Below are positions 1 through 15,000 of a stretch of DNA of 64,000 nt, one piece after another. The position numbers were made by a program, and so were the translations under genes. Under the pieces are notes generated by a model. That model ran no database searches. It worked only from the letters and a program-made list of their open reading frames with translations, and had not been told where the DNA came from. Source of the stretch: Takakia lepidozioides (Eukaryota; Streptophyta; Takakiopsida; Takakiales; Takakiaceae); contig CM060733.1 in NCBI GenBank assembly GCA_030704615.1, positions 61,006,001 to 61,070,000 on the forward strand, read 5' to 3'. Positions within the stretch are counted from its first letter, which is position 1; every line of letters begins with the position of its first letter.

Positions 1-3000
1 TGCATCCTATTGGAATGTTTGCATCACAACAGCTCTTCCAACAAACGCATGTTTACTTGTCCAATTTTGCCCACGAGAGAATCCGAAGCCCCTAGACAAC
101 CATGATCTGGCAAGAAATACCCTGCATGGCTGGTTGGACCAGCGTTGGTAACATCCAACAAGGGCTAGCTGTTGGAAGCTGACCCATCCCAAGTAGTATA
201 TCCTTGCAAACAAAATTGCAAACAATGGAATCACAACTGCTGAAAGGGGTAAACTTAATAAAGGCAGGTTTCTGCTCCACTAACCTGTTAGACTTAAGCA
301 GTGGCATCTTTACAAGGTGGCCAAACTGGTTTCGCAGTTCCTGCTCAAACTCCTTCCGGTCCTGTGGCAAACATAACACACATTACACAGGTAAGAAACA
401 CATCTCACTCACTCTCTATCTATCTTACTGTCTCTCCCGACACATCTATAATCTCAGCTCATACAATGTCTCTGGTGACGCTTGAGGGTATGGAAACACC
501 AAAAAAGACAGAAGCTTGATAATAGAAAAACGGTGCTTCTACATTGGTCTTCAAACCTAAACATGAGTGCTTGGACTGACTTGCTCCCTAACGACACCAT
601 GCATTTGGTCCTTGGCTAGAGGTTGGCCATAATCATCATCAACAATTTTATAAATTGGTGAGAAGAATAAAAAACTGCTCAATGCAAACTCTCATATTGA
701 ACCTGGTTAGTGTTTAGCCAGAGGTAGAAGTTTCATTTCTACCTTGGAACTTAATAGACTAGAAAAGGAGGATTTCACTGTAAAAATAGATAATTCTCAC
801 AAAAATTCTCACTTCAAGCCCCCCCTGCTTAGTTAAAAGGTTTGTTCATAACTTTGCCCGACTGATTTATCTTCCAAAAGTTGCTCACCTTGCCCTCATA
901 AAGGTTGTAGAACATCAGCAGCACAAATCCAGGGTTTGGAGAGTTTTTGTCCAGATTTCCCTGCGCAAAACCATTACAGAAGACTGATCTTACAGTTTGC
1001 AGTGCCACCATTTAAGATCCATTTGCAAAGAAGGAGACTCACTGACAAGCCCAGGGTCAAATGCCGGGCACATAGAAAGTCATAATAGAACCAGACATTG
1101 CACTAATCTACAGCCGAGTTTGTGCCACTTCCACCTAAACACAGGAGCAAAGTCACTATGACACAGAGGATTCATAACGAGCTATGCTTGCCATAACTTT
1201 GTGCCCAAAGACCCCACACCCAGTGTGGAGAGACAGAAAAAGAAAGAAACCTTGTAACGTCCAGAGGGCCCACTAGGCCCACGGGGAAAAGTAGAACACA
1301 AGAAACAAGTTCAAAAAACACCAAACATCACCCAAGGACAAAGTGTGAGAGAAGACATAATAAAAATCTATTGAGTTTGAGGGAGCCCAAAGGACACAAA
1401 AGTAGACCAACACAGAACAACCACAGAAACCACGAAACCAAAGACCAAATCATACCTCAAAATGCCTCATGCAGGTAAGCGACTAAGGACATTGGGTGCT
1501 CATAGCTAAATGCCTCTGCCAGGAATGGGGAAAGAAAAAAGAAACTTTACAACACAGCGAGGAAGTAAAATAAAACATCATGTCTGTGGAGCCCAGAGGG
1601 CCCAAGTGACACAGGAGAAAAACAGCACAGTACAACACAGATGCTCTCAAGCCCTCTAACTTGCATAGATACACATTAGAAAGGAACGGAATGGGATCAA
1701 CTCTGGAGCAAAGAAAGTGGCGACACCTTCTGATAGGACACCCCACAAAAGCATAAAAAGCAGTCGATGCATGTGAAAGGGAGCAGATGCGATATACTGG
1801 TGTACATACAGATATAGTCGAAAGGAAAGGAATGCAGTCATCAACAACTTCCTATGGACACCTTTCTGACATGAAGCAACACAAATCTGCAGAAGTACTC
1901 AAATCCCAAACATAGCATAGAGGCAGAGAAGTATCACCAGGGTTTGTCATGAGATTTACCGGGTGATTTGTCCGCTGGAGGACACGGAAAACAAAGACAG
2001 CCAATGCATCCAGTGAATAGGGATTGGATACTGTGCCTGCATGCCAGCTTTTGGAGAACAAAATCAACATCTCCATGGATAGCGACGCTGTGAAGTGTCA
2101 GCATGAACCCCTAGAGCACAAGAGAAGACGGTATAACGAAGATAGTTTCAATGGATTTGCAGAGGGTCCCAGGAGAGGGAAAGAAGATTTCTACCTAGTC
2201 AAGCCTTGCAATATATCAAGGGCATGTTCATCTCCTTGCAATAAGTACACAAGATGTCATCTGCTGGATATGAATGGGAAAATAGACAGAGAAGGTACAG
2301 CATAATCAAGGCTTAAGGACACAAACCTTCGGAGTCAGGCACAACAGGAACACCAATTGCACGAGTGCTTTGACACATGGTTTCAATCTGTAGACGCAAA
2401 TCAGATATTGAAAATTTGATCCCTGAGCTCTCACATCTTTCCATCCACAATTGCAGTGTCACTTAGAATACCAACTAGTCAGTGCTAAAGCCAAGTAACA
2501 GGGTTGTATTGTTTAGGAGATGGATGTTAAAAATTAGTATCATCTTCCTCTTCTGTCTCCCCCTTTATATCGGAAGTGGTACCATGCTTCTAACAGATCT
2601 TAATTAGGTCCCGCTATTGCAGTGCAATGGCAGTGGGCCCCTTCTGCTCTCTTCCCCTTTGTGCTCCGTCCAAGCTGTCTCTGTCACCACACTAAATCAA
2701 GCATAGGGCTAATGGGTCCATCTCTTCCCTCCTTTTGGTATTTCAACTTGCAAGTAACAAAATTGAAATAAGGATCTCTGTGTCTCCATCTCTGTGTGTG
2801 CAGAAGTGATTGGTGGGTTGATATTCCACAATTGGCTTCAGGAGGATTAGAACCTCATGAGGACTATGCCTGCAAGAAGCCTGCAAGGTTACCTGATAGG
2901 CGATGCTCTTAATAAATTGATACTTCTCACAGTCTCTCCAAGACATCAGAAAGTACAATAAGCCTATTAGAATTTGGAAATGGAGTGGTTTAAAACTTTC

Positions 3001-6000
3001 CCATAGTAGCTGTCTTACCTGCTTCCAAACGTCATCATTGGGGGCATTCTTGTCAGCTAAGGTCACTCTGGCTGGTTTCTTTTGTCGATCCTCCCTCAAC
3101 TTCTGCCAATACTTCCCTATACAACAAGTTTGACACACATTTCAAATGAGCCTGTGGAATACCACCATGCATTCTGTTCAAGATGTATGAACATAATGTG
3201 CAACCAATACCTGTATGAAACCAAACCACTATGCTATAATCAACCGCGTCTTGCTCTCGCTAAAAGAGACAACACTCAACTTGCTCATGTACACCTATCT
3301 GGACCATCTTTAAGTCTAACAGATTATGTTTGTGTCGCAAGCATCCAACACACGGGTGTGAGATTTGGGTTTGGACTCAAACAGTCTACGTGGTGGACCA
3401 ATATCCTTTGAGATTCTCTGGACAGAGTTCAACTGGACTCCTCCCAACAAAACACTGGCAAGAGTCAACAACAATTCAACGACGTATTAACTGAAGTTTA
3501 TACTGGGCATTCAAAAGTCTGGGTACAGCCTCTAGTGTAAACTGCATTCTTTCCTTCTGCCCTTCCTTCTGGAAGCACCTAACAAACATGAAAGCATACC
3601 CTTGATAAGATCACCCATCAAACTGTGCATAGGGAGCTCATTGCCCAGGCCACCTGGTGCAGCACTAATTTGTTTGCAGAGTGCAGACTTAGCACACCCT
3701 GGTATTCCTGCAGGGCCCATCATGACAGCAAACATGTCAACATATGTGAGGTAACAGAAATGTAACGAAATGAAATGAAATGGTACTTTATAACGTCCGC
3801 GGAAAGCTCAAAGAGCTTATGGGATAAAATGGAAAAAACAGGAGAGAGGAAACAAAAGCAGAGCCAAAAAAAAGCCCTAAAGCAACTACTGCTCAAGGGA
3901 TTGTCTAAGGGTCAAGTCCTCGTGCAGGTAAGTTGCCAAGCATTTCTGATCCTCATAGGGGAACATCAAGAAAACATCAAGAAAACATCAAGAATGTCAT
4001 TTGGGGAAAGGAGAGAAACTCTTTTTCAGTAGGGAAGTGCAACATCAAGATGCTATGGAACGAATGTGGTACACGACACTACCGTACAATATCTGCTCAA
4101 GACGAGCACGTGGAAACATACCAGGGAAAAACACCAGCATTCCTTGAGCCTTCACAGCTTTGTCAGCATGAGAAGAGGGGGCACTTGCTGCATGTTCAGG
4201 TTCATCATTAGGCAAATAATCATCATCAGCATCATCAGTTTGCTCCCCTGCTGTTTGCACCAGATACTCTTCAACATTCACATGAGTGCCTGCTGCTCCC
4301 ACCAACTGCTGGTTCTTTGAACTCCGCTGGGCATATCGTTTCAAAAATGGTTCTGCCTCTGTTAAATAGGTACTGCTACTGAGCTTCTTCCCCTCCATTC
4401 TTTTCTTGATGTAGGAGCCCCTGCAATAATAAACTCACAAATTGAAACGACTCCTACATAGAGGTTGGGAGCAGGTGTAATATCAACCCATTGAAAGTCA
4501 TGGCAGAAAGAAAAAAGTTACTGATTACAAAGTAGGACACTCTTGTCAACTCAGAAACTAGATGTCTGCAATTTGGCTGTCTTTGGAGCCCAATCAGCTA
4601 TCTGAGGTCGCATTGAGGTTGAGGCTCAAGTATATTACTTCAACTTGTGTAGTGATAGTATATAATGTGCGACAATATCCTTACATGCATCCTCCAACCC
4701 ATCATATATAGTCTTTCAGATAAAGGTAGCAACACTGGGGGCATGTACACCATGGAGCTGGAGTTCTTTCACAGTAAATATTTGTTTTCATGATTGAACT
4801 TGTTGGCACAGAATACAGCTTAGAGGATACCAGAAGAGCAAAAGACTCCGAAAAGTACCATTCACTCAGAAGCTGATTGAGTTCCCGCTGTTTCTCTGGT
4901 GATGTGCCCCAAGCCTTCATTTGCCTACACATTCCCACTCACAGATTCAATAAAGAAGCATCAAAGTAGTTTCTTATGTAACATCTACAAGGTCAGGAGA
5001 GAAATGAAATGAAACGGAATGGTCCTTTATAAGAGGAAAGAAAGAAGAGGAGAGAAAGAAAGAAGAAAGAGAGCTGCTCTTCCAGAAATATCTTTGGCCC
5101 AGGGTATGGGGCTGGTTGTATGGAGCACAAAATTGTGTTCCCGGGTAGGTTTCATTGCAATTCTGAGTTTGTGTCTGTGTGTTGTTTAATTCCAACTTTC
5201 ATTCCTTATTGCAGAGGGTTTATAATATACTCACCTCATATAGTATTCCTTGTACTCAGCCTCCCCTTTGTCAAAAAGAGCTGCTAAACCATTTCGGATG
5301 AGGAAAGTACGAAGCTGCATTTCAGTACACACATGTATGTCAATCTACAATCAGAATTGCTAGCTGACAAGAAAGATACACAAAACATTAAAAAAACTGC
5401 AATTCTCTCTCCTAGGGTCCAGGTTTCACATTTGTGTGCACATACAATCCTGGTCGGGTCAGGGTAAAATAAGATCTGAATGGGCCGGGTTAGGGTATGT
5501 CCGGGTAGTCATATAATATACCCTCGGAGCCAGGGTAAATTAAGGGTCCAGGCCTATGTGATGCGGATAGAAACCGGGTAGGGTCCGGGTATCCTTAGCG
5601 GCATGGGTTCAGGGTAGGGTCCGGTTCGTAGGACGCAGTTAAATACCCAGCCAATAGGGCCGGGTCAGGGTATCATGCAATGGGCGGGCCAGGGTATATT
5701 TTATACCCGGCCCCTGAAACCCCGGCGGGTATACCCGGGTATACTTATATACCCGCCCGACAGTGGTATGAACATAGTATCTGGCTGAGACAGAGCTGCT
5801 GCTATCTTTTTTAACTACAGGCCATTGTTATTCTAGCTCACACCACACAGATCCTCCTCCATTCCGAAGGGCAGCGTGAGGGTTAAGGACCTCTTTGTGG
5901 GCTGTGTCTACATGCCTACAGAGGTACCCCTTAGTGTTGACGCAGATAAAGCCTTCTGGACTGTGCTAAGTTCCTCGCCAAAGGCCATGTGGTCTTGTTA

Positions 6001-9000
6001 GGTTACTTCAATGCCCGGGTGGGCAAGGGTCTACAACAAGACAACGTCATAGGGCTTTCTGGTGAGGATCAGCAGAATTCCTATGGCAAACGTCTTATCA
6101 ATTTGCTGGAAGAACTTCAGCTTCTGACCTTGAACAATAAGTCCATAGAAGACTCGTGAAAAAGCTCAAACTGGGGAATGGTCCATTGCGGATTATCTCG
6201 TGGTGCATAACGAGTTGTTCCCCCAGTGTGCCAAAGTGATGGTTGATAGAACCGATATTGGTACTTCTGACCACTTTCTTGTCTGGACAGAGATCAAAAG
6301 GTGTATTCGTAACACCGAGAGATCTGTGAGACGTTCAACTCAAAAGTGGCACATAGACAAATTCCAGAAGGAAGTGGTCAAGACAGAACATGTCCAGGTG
6401 CCCCTCTCACACTTTATCCAATCAGTCCGAGACCTCTCTTCCTGCTTAGGTGATGCAAGAAGCAGAGTCGAACAAGCTGTGGATCCTTGGGAGAGTTTCG
6501 TCACCTCTGCGGCTGATAAGATCTTTGGGAGGAAACTACTTGTCTGCTGTAGAGCAGTAAATTGGTGGACCAATGAGAACAAGCTCAAGATTGCTGAGAG
6601 ACAAGCACTTCATATGGACTGCCGTAATATAAAAAATGACAAAGAGCCGTGGTCTAGATCTTACCAATGCGCAAAGAAGTTAACCAGCTTGTAAGGGTTC
6701 AGAAGAAAGTACATTGGGAAGATTTTTACCGAGAAATTAACTTGAACCACCATGGTGGTGATGATAACAGATTCTGGTTGGCCTTATAGCGTTTGTACAG
6801 GCTTTAAGGAATAATAAGGGTATAGTGATGACTTCAACGTTTGAGATCGTCAAAACCTTTGAAACATACTACAGCCTTCTTGGCTGTGAACCTACGAATA
6901 GTGAGGGACAGTAGAGAAAACTGTTCCTATATTCCAAGACAGCCCTGATGAACTGCAGTATATCTCAAAGGGATACAGCACTCTTCTGAGGTAGGAAGCG
7001 GTAAAGCATCTAAGCGGCTCTAAAGCGGTAGACCTGATGGCATTGTCAACGAGCTAATCAAGTATGGTGGGGACCCTATGGTAGAGGTCCTTGCCCTTCT
7101 TATTTGGCAGACTGAAGTGATTCCCTTTCATTGGAGACAGGGATCAATCTGCATAAGAAAGGCAACAGAGAAGAGCCTGGGAACTATTGCAGCATCACGC
7201 TTCTTAGCGCAGTTGGCAAGCTATTTTACAGGTTTATAAGCACCCGTCTCGAGGTTGATCTGAAGTCTAGAGGCCGTTTTCATGAAGGCCAGGCTGACTT
7301 TCGGAGACGTAGGGGGTGCACCGACCATATCTTCACTCTAAGCCAGATTATTCAGGGAAGGGAAAGAGAAGGAAAGCTCACTTTTGTCTTCTTCCTGGAT
7401 GTCAAAAAAGGCTTATGGCGTGACAGGCTGTGGCTCCGGCTTTGGTCTTCTGGGTCAGGGAAAGATGTTCACAACCTGTATGCAAACACCAAAAGCTGTG
7501 TGATGGGATCTCAAATGGAAATGGGGTGATGAAGAGATCCCTGTACTCCCTTCCTACAATTATCTTGGAGTTGAGTTTTCCTCCACCTGTAACTGGATGT
7601 GCATGAACAAAAAGTGAGCTAAACGCAAAGCTTTGGGTCTCACTAGAATTTTCCACTGCACAGGGATCAATACTGAAGTTAAAAGGACTATGCTTTGCAA
7701 GTTATTAGGCCTGCCTTGGAGTACACATCTGCTGTGTGGGCCGACATTCCAACCATGCCTAGTTCTGGAATCCATTCAGGTCGCGGTGCTCAAAGAAAGA
7801 ACGTCGGTGTGTTCTAGAACAGCTAATGTGGCTGTTTGGGGCGAGTTTGGCAAACCTCTCTTAAGCTCTTGACGTGATGAATTCAAGGTCAGATGGTGGG
7901 GTCAGTTGAATTGCATATCTAATACCAGATATAGTAAGACGATCAACGCTATTTCTTGGAAGCAAGACTGTCCTGTTAAGTCTTGGCAGAAAAGCGTTGA
8001 AGAGATTTTCAAGTATCTGAATACTGGTCCAGAAGAACTGACCCTACTGGATGAACCTGACCTGGGAGGGGTTGTGTCCAAAGCCATGTCAGATGCCCAA
8101 AGACTGCCAATGAGAATGAATATAGGCATAAAACTTCCCTGAACTTGTTTGCTTCTGTGACATGGGCAAGGACCTTAAGGATGATCTGAAGGGCCTACCT
8201 ACCCTTGGCACTAGACTGAAATTTAAACTCAGGGCGGGGAGCCAACCTTTGAACAATAAACAGATGCAGAGAGGAAAACGATATTGTAATTGCCCAATAT
8301 GTGGGCAACCTGAAAATATCTATTTTCTGCTACATTGTCAGGGTATTCTCACCAGAGAGTCACCCTCTTCAGCAACATCAAGAACATGGTTCCTGCACCT
8401 CTGTTCACCAACTTTTCAAAATCTCGAGGCTGAGCCTAAAGTCCTGCCCTGTTGGGGTCTAACGTTTGGGCTCCTCACACACAGCAGATTGATGTTTGTG
8501 TGAAGGGCTTTCTTGAGGATATCTGGAAAGCCCGAACTACTTGTTTATATCAAGATAAATACTACTGGAGTGAGCCCCTCACAAAAGTAGAGTCTAATCC
8601 CTATATTTCCGTCCGAACTGGGCGTGGGGTCTATGGCCACAGGGCTATGGCAAACATAGTCTTATGAGTACATTTCTATAGTTGGGGATCAACCCCTACT
8701 TTTATGTTTCCCTCTCCATCCCCTCCCCTACCTGCATGATGCTAGGTCATGCATTTTAGAATCAATGGAAATGAGTTGCACCTTGTAAGGCAGAAACTTC
8801 AGCTTAAGCATCAAGTTTTCATTTTCATCGGCCAGCACATCCTGCTCAACTTCCCCTTGACTTGCGTGTGCAGAAGGGCTTGTTGTTTTTCCCACCGAAG
8901 GGCCCACACTTGCTGCAAAGACATGTACATCCACAAAGAAACCTGCAAGAATGCCGGAATACCTTCTATTTATTTTACAAAGATTTTAGAGTTCATCATC

Positions 9001-12000
9001 CACCTGTTTCCGACTAGCATTCGACCTCTATTTCAAACTCTAAAAGCAACCATATCTTCTTTCCAGCTACATAACCAATACAGTCCACATTGTGGTCCGC
9101 ATCCAAAGACAATCCGTATGCTACTGGCTGTTAGGTTGTAGGCAGGCTTACCTCTGTAAAGAGGCCACAGACCAGGCTTTTTCCTGCAACAAATACACAG
9201 AAAATCTCTAAATTGAAGCATGCCAACCGTTTGAGAATCTGCAAGAACATTGATTGTTTCCATTTTTAGGGCTACAAAAACACATATAAATGAGAAGATA
9301 ACTAACAAAGACTTGAGTTGCCGTACAGCTGGTGTAAATTATCTGTAATGCAGCACAAACCATCCCAGACAATAGAGAGGAGCAGAGCACATAAAGCATA
9401 TAGTACATGCTCAGACTGATGGCAGAAGGTGTATGGCCATACATTATGTTATGGGATTGAATCTGTAGAAATCCATGTAACAATCAACATCCAAGGTAAT
9501 AAGGGACAAGTAGAGTAGGGAAAGCATATAGTACGTGCTCAGACTGATGGGAAAAGGTTTACAGATTCTGTCAAAATCCCATTTGTATTATACTTGAATC
9601 AGTAGGAATCAATATTTTCAATAACAATCCCCTTGTATCTATTGTTTAAGAGATAGGTGCGCTCTTAAGGGGCAAGAAACCTAGATAGTGCCCAAATTGA
9701 AGATGTTGCCTCTAGACGTTACCTCATTTCCTTCTGGTATCGTCGAAATGCTGAATCTGCCAGAACATGTATCGTCATCTTGAAGCTGTGTAGTTTACCA
9801 TTTTGTCCACGAGAGTTTGCACGGCACTTGAAGCGCACAGGCAACTTGGATTGATGAATTACACGAACCAATTCCTGAATGTGTACAAGAAAGGGAACAT
9901 AAAACTGCAGAAGATGAAATTACCTCTGCGGGAGAGAGAAATGAAATGAAATGGTACTGCGAGAGAGAGAGAGAGAGAGAGAACTAATTGACTGTTCCCT
10001 GCATGCATTGCCAAAAAATGGTTGCCTAAAAGTCTCCGCAAATGGGATGGAGAGCATTGAGTGAGAGAGGATGTCCAAGCTTCTGACTGTGATAGCCTTT
10101 GTCGACTGAGGGATGACACTGGAAACCCAACAACAAAGCATGAAATTTCAACACATTTGCAATGCCTCTCAGGTAAAAGCTGGTGATTATCATTGTCTGG
10201 GAATAATGGCAGGGGAATTGCCTGAAACAGAGCAGCATGGTACTTCAACATACATACCCCTTAGACTGGGGCAAGATACAATGAGAGACAGAGACAGGGG
10301 TCAAGGACTAACTTGCACTTTTGTGGTGGCATCATTTGCAGGAGTTGAATGCAAGAGACTCTCCAGCATAGGAGGGCTTTTAGATTTATTGGATGACTCA
10401 ACTTGAGCAACCTTATCATTATCCCAGTCTGACCAATCAGAGCACATTGCTGGACCCACAGCCTGAAGGAGCGCCTGAACTTGCTGCAAGAGCGGGATAT
10501 CCACTTTCAAGACTATGATGTGTATAACATATGATGCTGGTGTGCAGTCCACTAAACTGATCCACAAAAATTGCTGTTAGCAACAGGTAGATTGTAAAAT
10601 AATAGCAGAAACTCAAAAAATGCCTCAATGCAGGCAGTCATTTCTGTGTCCAGAGCCACAGTTGGACATGGAAAAGTACTATAAGACAGTGAGGAATCCA
10701 AACATCTTTCCATAAGAGATGACAAGAAAAAATCTGTGTACCTTCTTCTCACTGTCCCGGTTGGCTGCACAGACTTCACGAAGTCCAGGTCCCCAATGCA
10801 AAGGAGCTGCATGGATAGAGAGATATAGATACTTAGGGATTTTCACTAGAGTATGCACTAGGGCTGTGAACCATCCAAGGGGGAAGGAGGATGTCAATAT
10901 TACAACCCACTAGCTAACATTCTTCGTCCGATAGAATGTACTCATAAGACGTTGTTTGCCGTAGCCTTGTGGCCATTGACCCCGCGCCCAGGAACACAAA
11001 GGGACAGAATCTACCTTTGTCAGGAACTGACGTCTACGAGAGACAACATATGAACAGCAAGATATTCCCCTATGAGGGATGATGAGAAAGAAGAAGGAAT
11101 TTATGATGTTCCCACAAAAGGCGTAGAGGCAACCAGGCACAACCAAGGAAAAAGATCAAAACCATGCAACCTCACTGTGCAAAGAAACAATCTAAAAGAT
11201 GTCAGTCCTACAAGGGAATGGAGAGTACCTTGGGGATATTTGGGAGGCGGGAACTGCACCAGGGAATTTTGCAAACGCACAACACTACGAGGAGTCACAA
11301 CACGCACCACAAGCCCTTCGAGAATCTCTCCTTGCACATCTTCATGCTTTTTGGTTGCTGCAATTCCACCATTGACCCAATTTCTTCAGAAAGCTGTGTG
11401 ATTTCAAGATCCAAGAACTTCTTGACTCCTTTCTCCTGAATTAAGTTGTCTCTGTCCATATTTCCTTACAGCTAAGTTTCTTAGTTTGAAATTGATTCAA
11501 ATTCTTACTCAAAAGTTACTCTCTCCTAATAGTAATAAAATCAGATTGCATCAAAAACACAATCCACAGTTGGTTCATCCAATCCACTTTCAATATTTCT
11601 CATGGTAGACGGCAAATTCAGCACCAGACTCACCAGAATAAAAGGCCAATGAAGACAGAAATCACCTGGCAAAGACATATCAGCTATCTCATTCAAGCTC
11701 TCAGTCACACTACTTGCAAGCCCCTCTTCACAGAGCGCATCATACGCTGCAAAAAAAGTGGATACGGAAGTTCTTGCAAAAAACCCAGCCCCAACCAAGC
11801 AATGTCAGTGAAAAAGCTCCGTCAACGTAGACACAGCACCTCAGCCAGATAAAGATGGGTGGACAAATAGACACTAGCTCGTTACTTCAATTCTCCAAGT
11901 CCAACTGTTGCCAAAGCATGTACATAACAGAACCTAGTCTTAAAAGTTCCAACAAGAAAGCATATTAACATTTTGACTTGGTCAGCCGCCACATACTCTC

Positions 12001-15000
12001 ATGTTCGAAATAGTTACCATCATGGCTGGTGAGAATTGTTAGAGTTTACAGATAATTCAACGCCGTGCCCAGGCTGTCTCGACAAACTCAATATAATGGA
12101 GGACCCACTTTTGAGTTCTCAAGCAATTCCATCAGACAAAAGGAATGTTACCTATATTCCAACTGGACTCTCGAGTGTTGCTAGAAAGGCAAAGAGGGTC
12201 CACCTGGTGGAAAATAACCAATAGTGGTTGGTGGGCAATCGCCATTGGTGACAAAAGGCTACTACATCAGGTGTGGAGTAGAATTGTGGCCGTCCATCCA
12301 GGTCTGCCACTGCTGTTACCACCGCTGCTCAATCCACAATGCCGCCACATCCAACTACATATGAGTCAACTGCCATAGGATCTGAATTTGTCCATGGTCA
12401 GCATTACGCATGGGGGTTTCTAGAGTCAATATGTTACTTTGTTGATGTTGAGACTTAACCAAACCACTGTCCAGACATCCATGTCCATTGTATGTTGGAG
12501 GTAATGCCACAAAACATCCAATATTCAAAAAGACATGCGTCTGGTGTAAGAGAAAGGAGTAGCAAACAGAAGAGGAGGCAGATAGAAACATGACACGGAC
12601 CATAATCCTGCAGAGGGCGTTGTCCATGATCTCCCAGTACAGCCGTTACTAGCTCCATGCCTATGCATATGTGGTGTTCCTGAAATTCAATGTTGCTTCA
12701 TCTGTGAGTTTGACACTGAAAACAGAAGATTGTGAACAGCCTCTCCAGCAATGAAGTGGCTTTCGGTGCTTTAAAAATAGAGTCACGGCAGGGATGAAAG
12801 GCCAAAGGGGAGAAGTTAAAGACAGTTCAGCACTTTTTTTGAGTTTGCTACACATTGCATGCTAGTTACAATTTTGGAGGTGTCAAAATAGTAAGAAAAT
12901 GGATTTGTACACGAGCTTAAAACTGACACCTGACAAAATTTACCGTAAAGAGGGGACAACGTACTCTCTAGAAGATATAGTGTGTTTAACGTCCGGCGAA
13001 TTTACAGACAGTCCAAAATACAAGTGAAGTATGAAACTTACCTTCAGGTAAACATTAAGCTCTCGTTGCTTCTCAGCTGCCTGCATTCCCCATGCTTCCT
13101 GCAGCATCTGCCCCAACACAAATACACCTACCGCTGTGTACCTGTGGCAAGTCCATACACCATTGACCTTTCACATCATCTTCACTTTCTTCAAGCCAGG
13201 CTCCCAAAGCAAGGCTAAAGTGGGCATAGACCATGTAGGTAAGAGTGCAGAGTGACTTTCTTCAAAAGACATTCCAGGTGTGAGCCTCTCTCATTATTTA
13301 CTTATTGCCCATTGACCGTCTTCCCAGAGTCAGTAGACTTTCAACCCAGGCTCAAAGCAAGGCTGAAGTGATCTAGGTTATACATTATACAAGACTAGTT
13401 GTAGAAAAGCGGCTTTCTTTAAATGGCAGGGCTAAAAAGGCACAGCCTTCTGTGCAGCACATACTAGGTTAACAGTATGTAACTTTCTTCTGAGAGCTTT
13501 CCCTGCTCTAAACATAAGAACCCGAAAAGTAGTTAGGAGGCAATTAACTGGTTTTGGTGGCTGCCCATAACTTGGCATCCCTCGAAGCCTTGATTCCATG
13601 CTATAAGTGGAATCTTATTTGAATGCAAGGATGCATTCAAGATTTTTCTAGATTTTAAACTCTTACAATAAGTAGACCTCCATGCATACTGGATTGTGAT
13701 CCAGTGTTAGGCAACGGTGGATGTTAGGACAGCTTACAGGTTCCCGTAGCTGTTCTTGGCAAAAGCTCCACCCTCATCACCTGAATACAGGAACAGTGAA
13801 CCTGAATGTTTCAAAGTGACCTGCACGGAAGGTTTAAATTAGGAAAAGTGGCATGATATACCAATGGTGATATCACTTTCAAGAGAATCAAAGTTCCAAA
13901 ACTTTCTGTATGCTGTTACTTTAGCTGGTAAGTTGCAGAGTGTTAAGGACCATAATTTTTCCATGATATCACCACAAAACATATTCCAGCCAGCATAGAA
14001 CATTGCATATGTAGAAATGAACTGGCCTATGTACTCTCAAAGACAATCAACTGAAAATCCCATGAACTCATCAGAGGGATAGGCAGTGGTACATCTGACA
14101 CAATGTCTGACACAATCCAGGAGGCTAACATGTACAGAAACCATGCTGGAAGTGGAAAGGATCCATCATTTGTTCCCTTACCTCCAAAACTCCCTGTCCA
14201 GCAGAGACCACTTCAATTATCCTCGACCGTACCTGCGTGGGAGTATTGCACAGAAACACAATAAGGAAAACACATCAAATCATTTGGTCCAGCTTTGATT
14301 GCATCCTCACCCTGGAAGGAATACAATGTATTACAACGGGGTGTTTCTCCAAGATGTTAATATCTGTTTCTAGATTCCACACTGATGCAAAACAAAATAC
14401 CAATCCTTCAGGCATTCAACATTAGTTGCAAAGTTTGGAATCTGACTTTGGAATTGGAAGGAGGAATCTTCACCTCTTGATCTGACTTCTCATTTTCAAA
14501 TTTTGGATAGAAAGTCGCCCTCGGTTGCGCTTGAGCCACAGTCTCACCCTTCACTTTCGTAGGCATGGCAGTGTCCAATTTCTTCAAACTAGCAGGCTTC
14601 TCCTGAACTGCCACTGACGTTCCACTGGTGATCTCACTGTTCGCAGGCCTGACCTCAGAATATCCTGGCTGCTTTACCACCCATGAAGCACTGGATCCTG
14701 CCAAAGTTCTTCCGGTCATATCACCAGCATTTTTAGCTTTGTGAGAGGTGCTGGTGACTCCAGAAGTCCCTGAGACTTCTCCCAGATGACAAGCCTGTAA
14801 TCCCTCTGAGAGGCCTGACTGTGCTGGACGGTCATCCTGCAAATCTGCAGATTTTCTCGTGCTCTTCAAACCATTTGAAGCACTATTGGTCTTGGGGACC
14901 ACATCTTCACCAGAGACTTGTGTCTGCCCTCCAGCCTTAGGCTTTGCTTTCCAGTGCTTCTTGCCACCTGACTTACCCTGTGAAAATAATCAATTAGTGA

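Noticed and set aside
5445-5765. Interstitial telomere repeat
   Set aside because: Units are GGGTA/GGGTC/CCGGGT variants, without runs of TTTAGGG.
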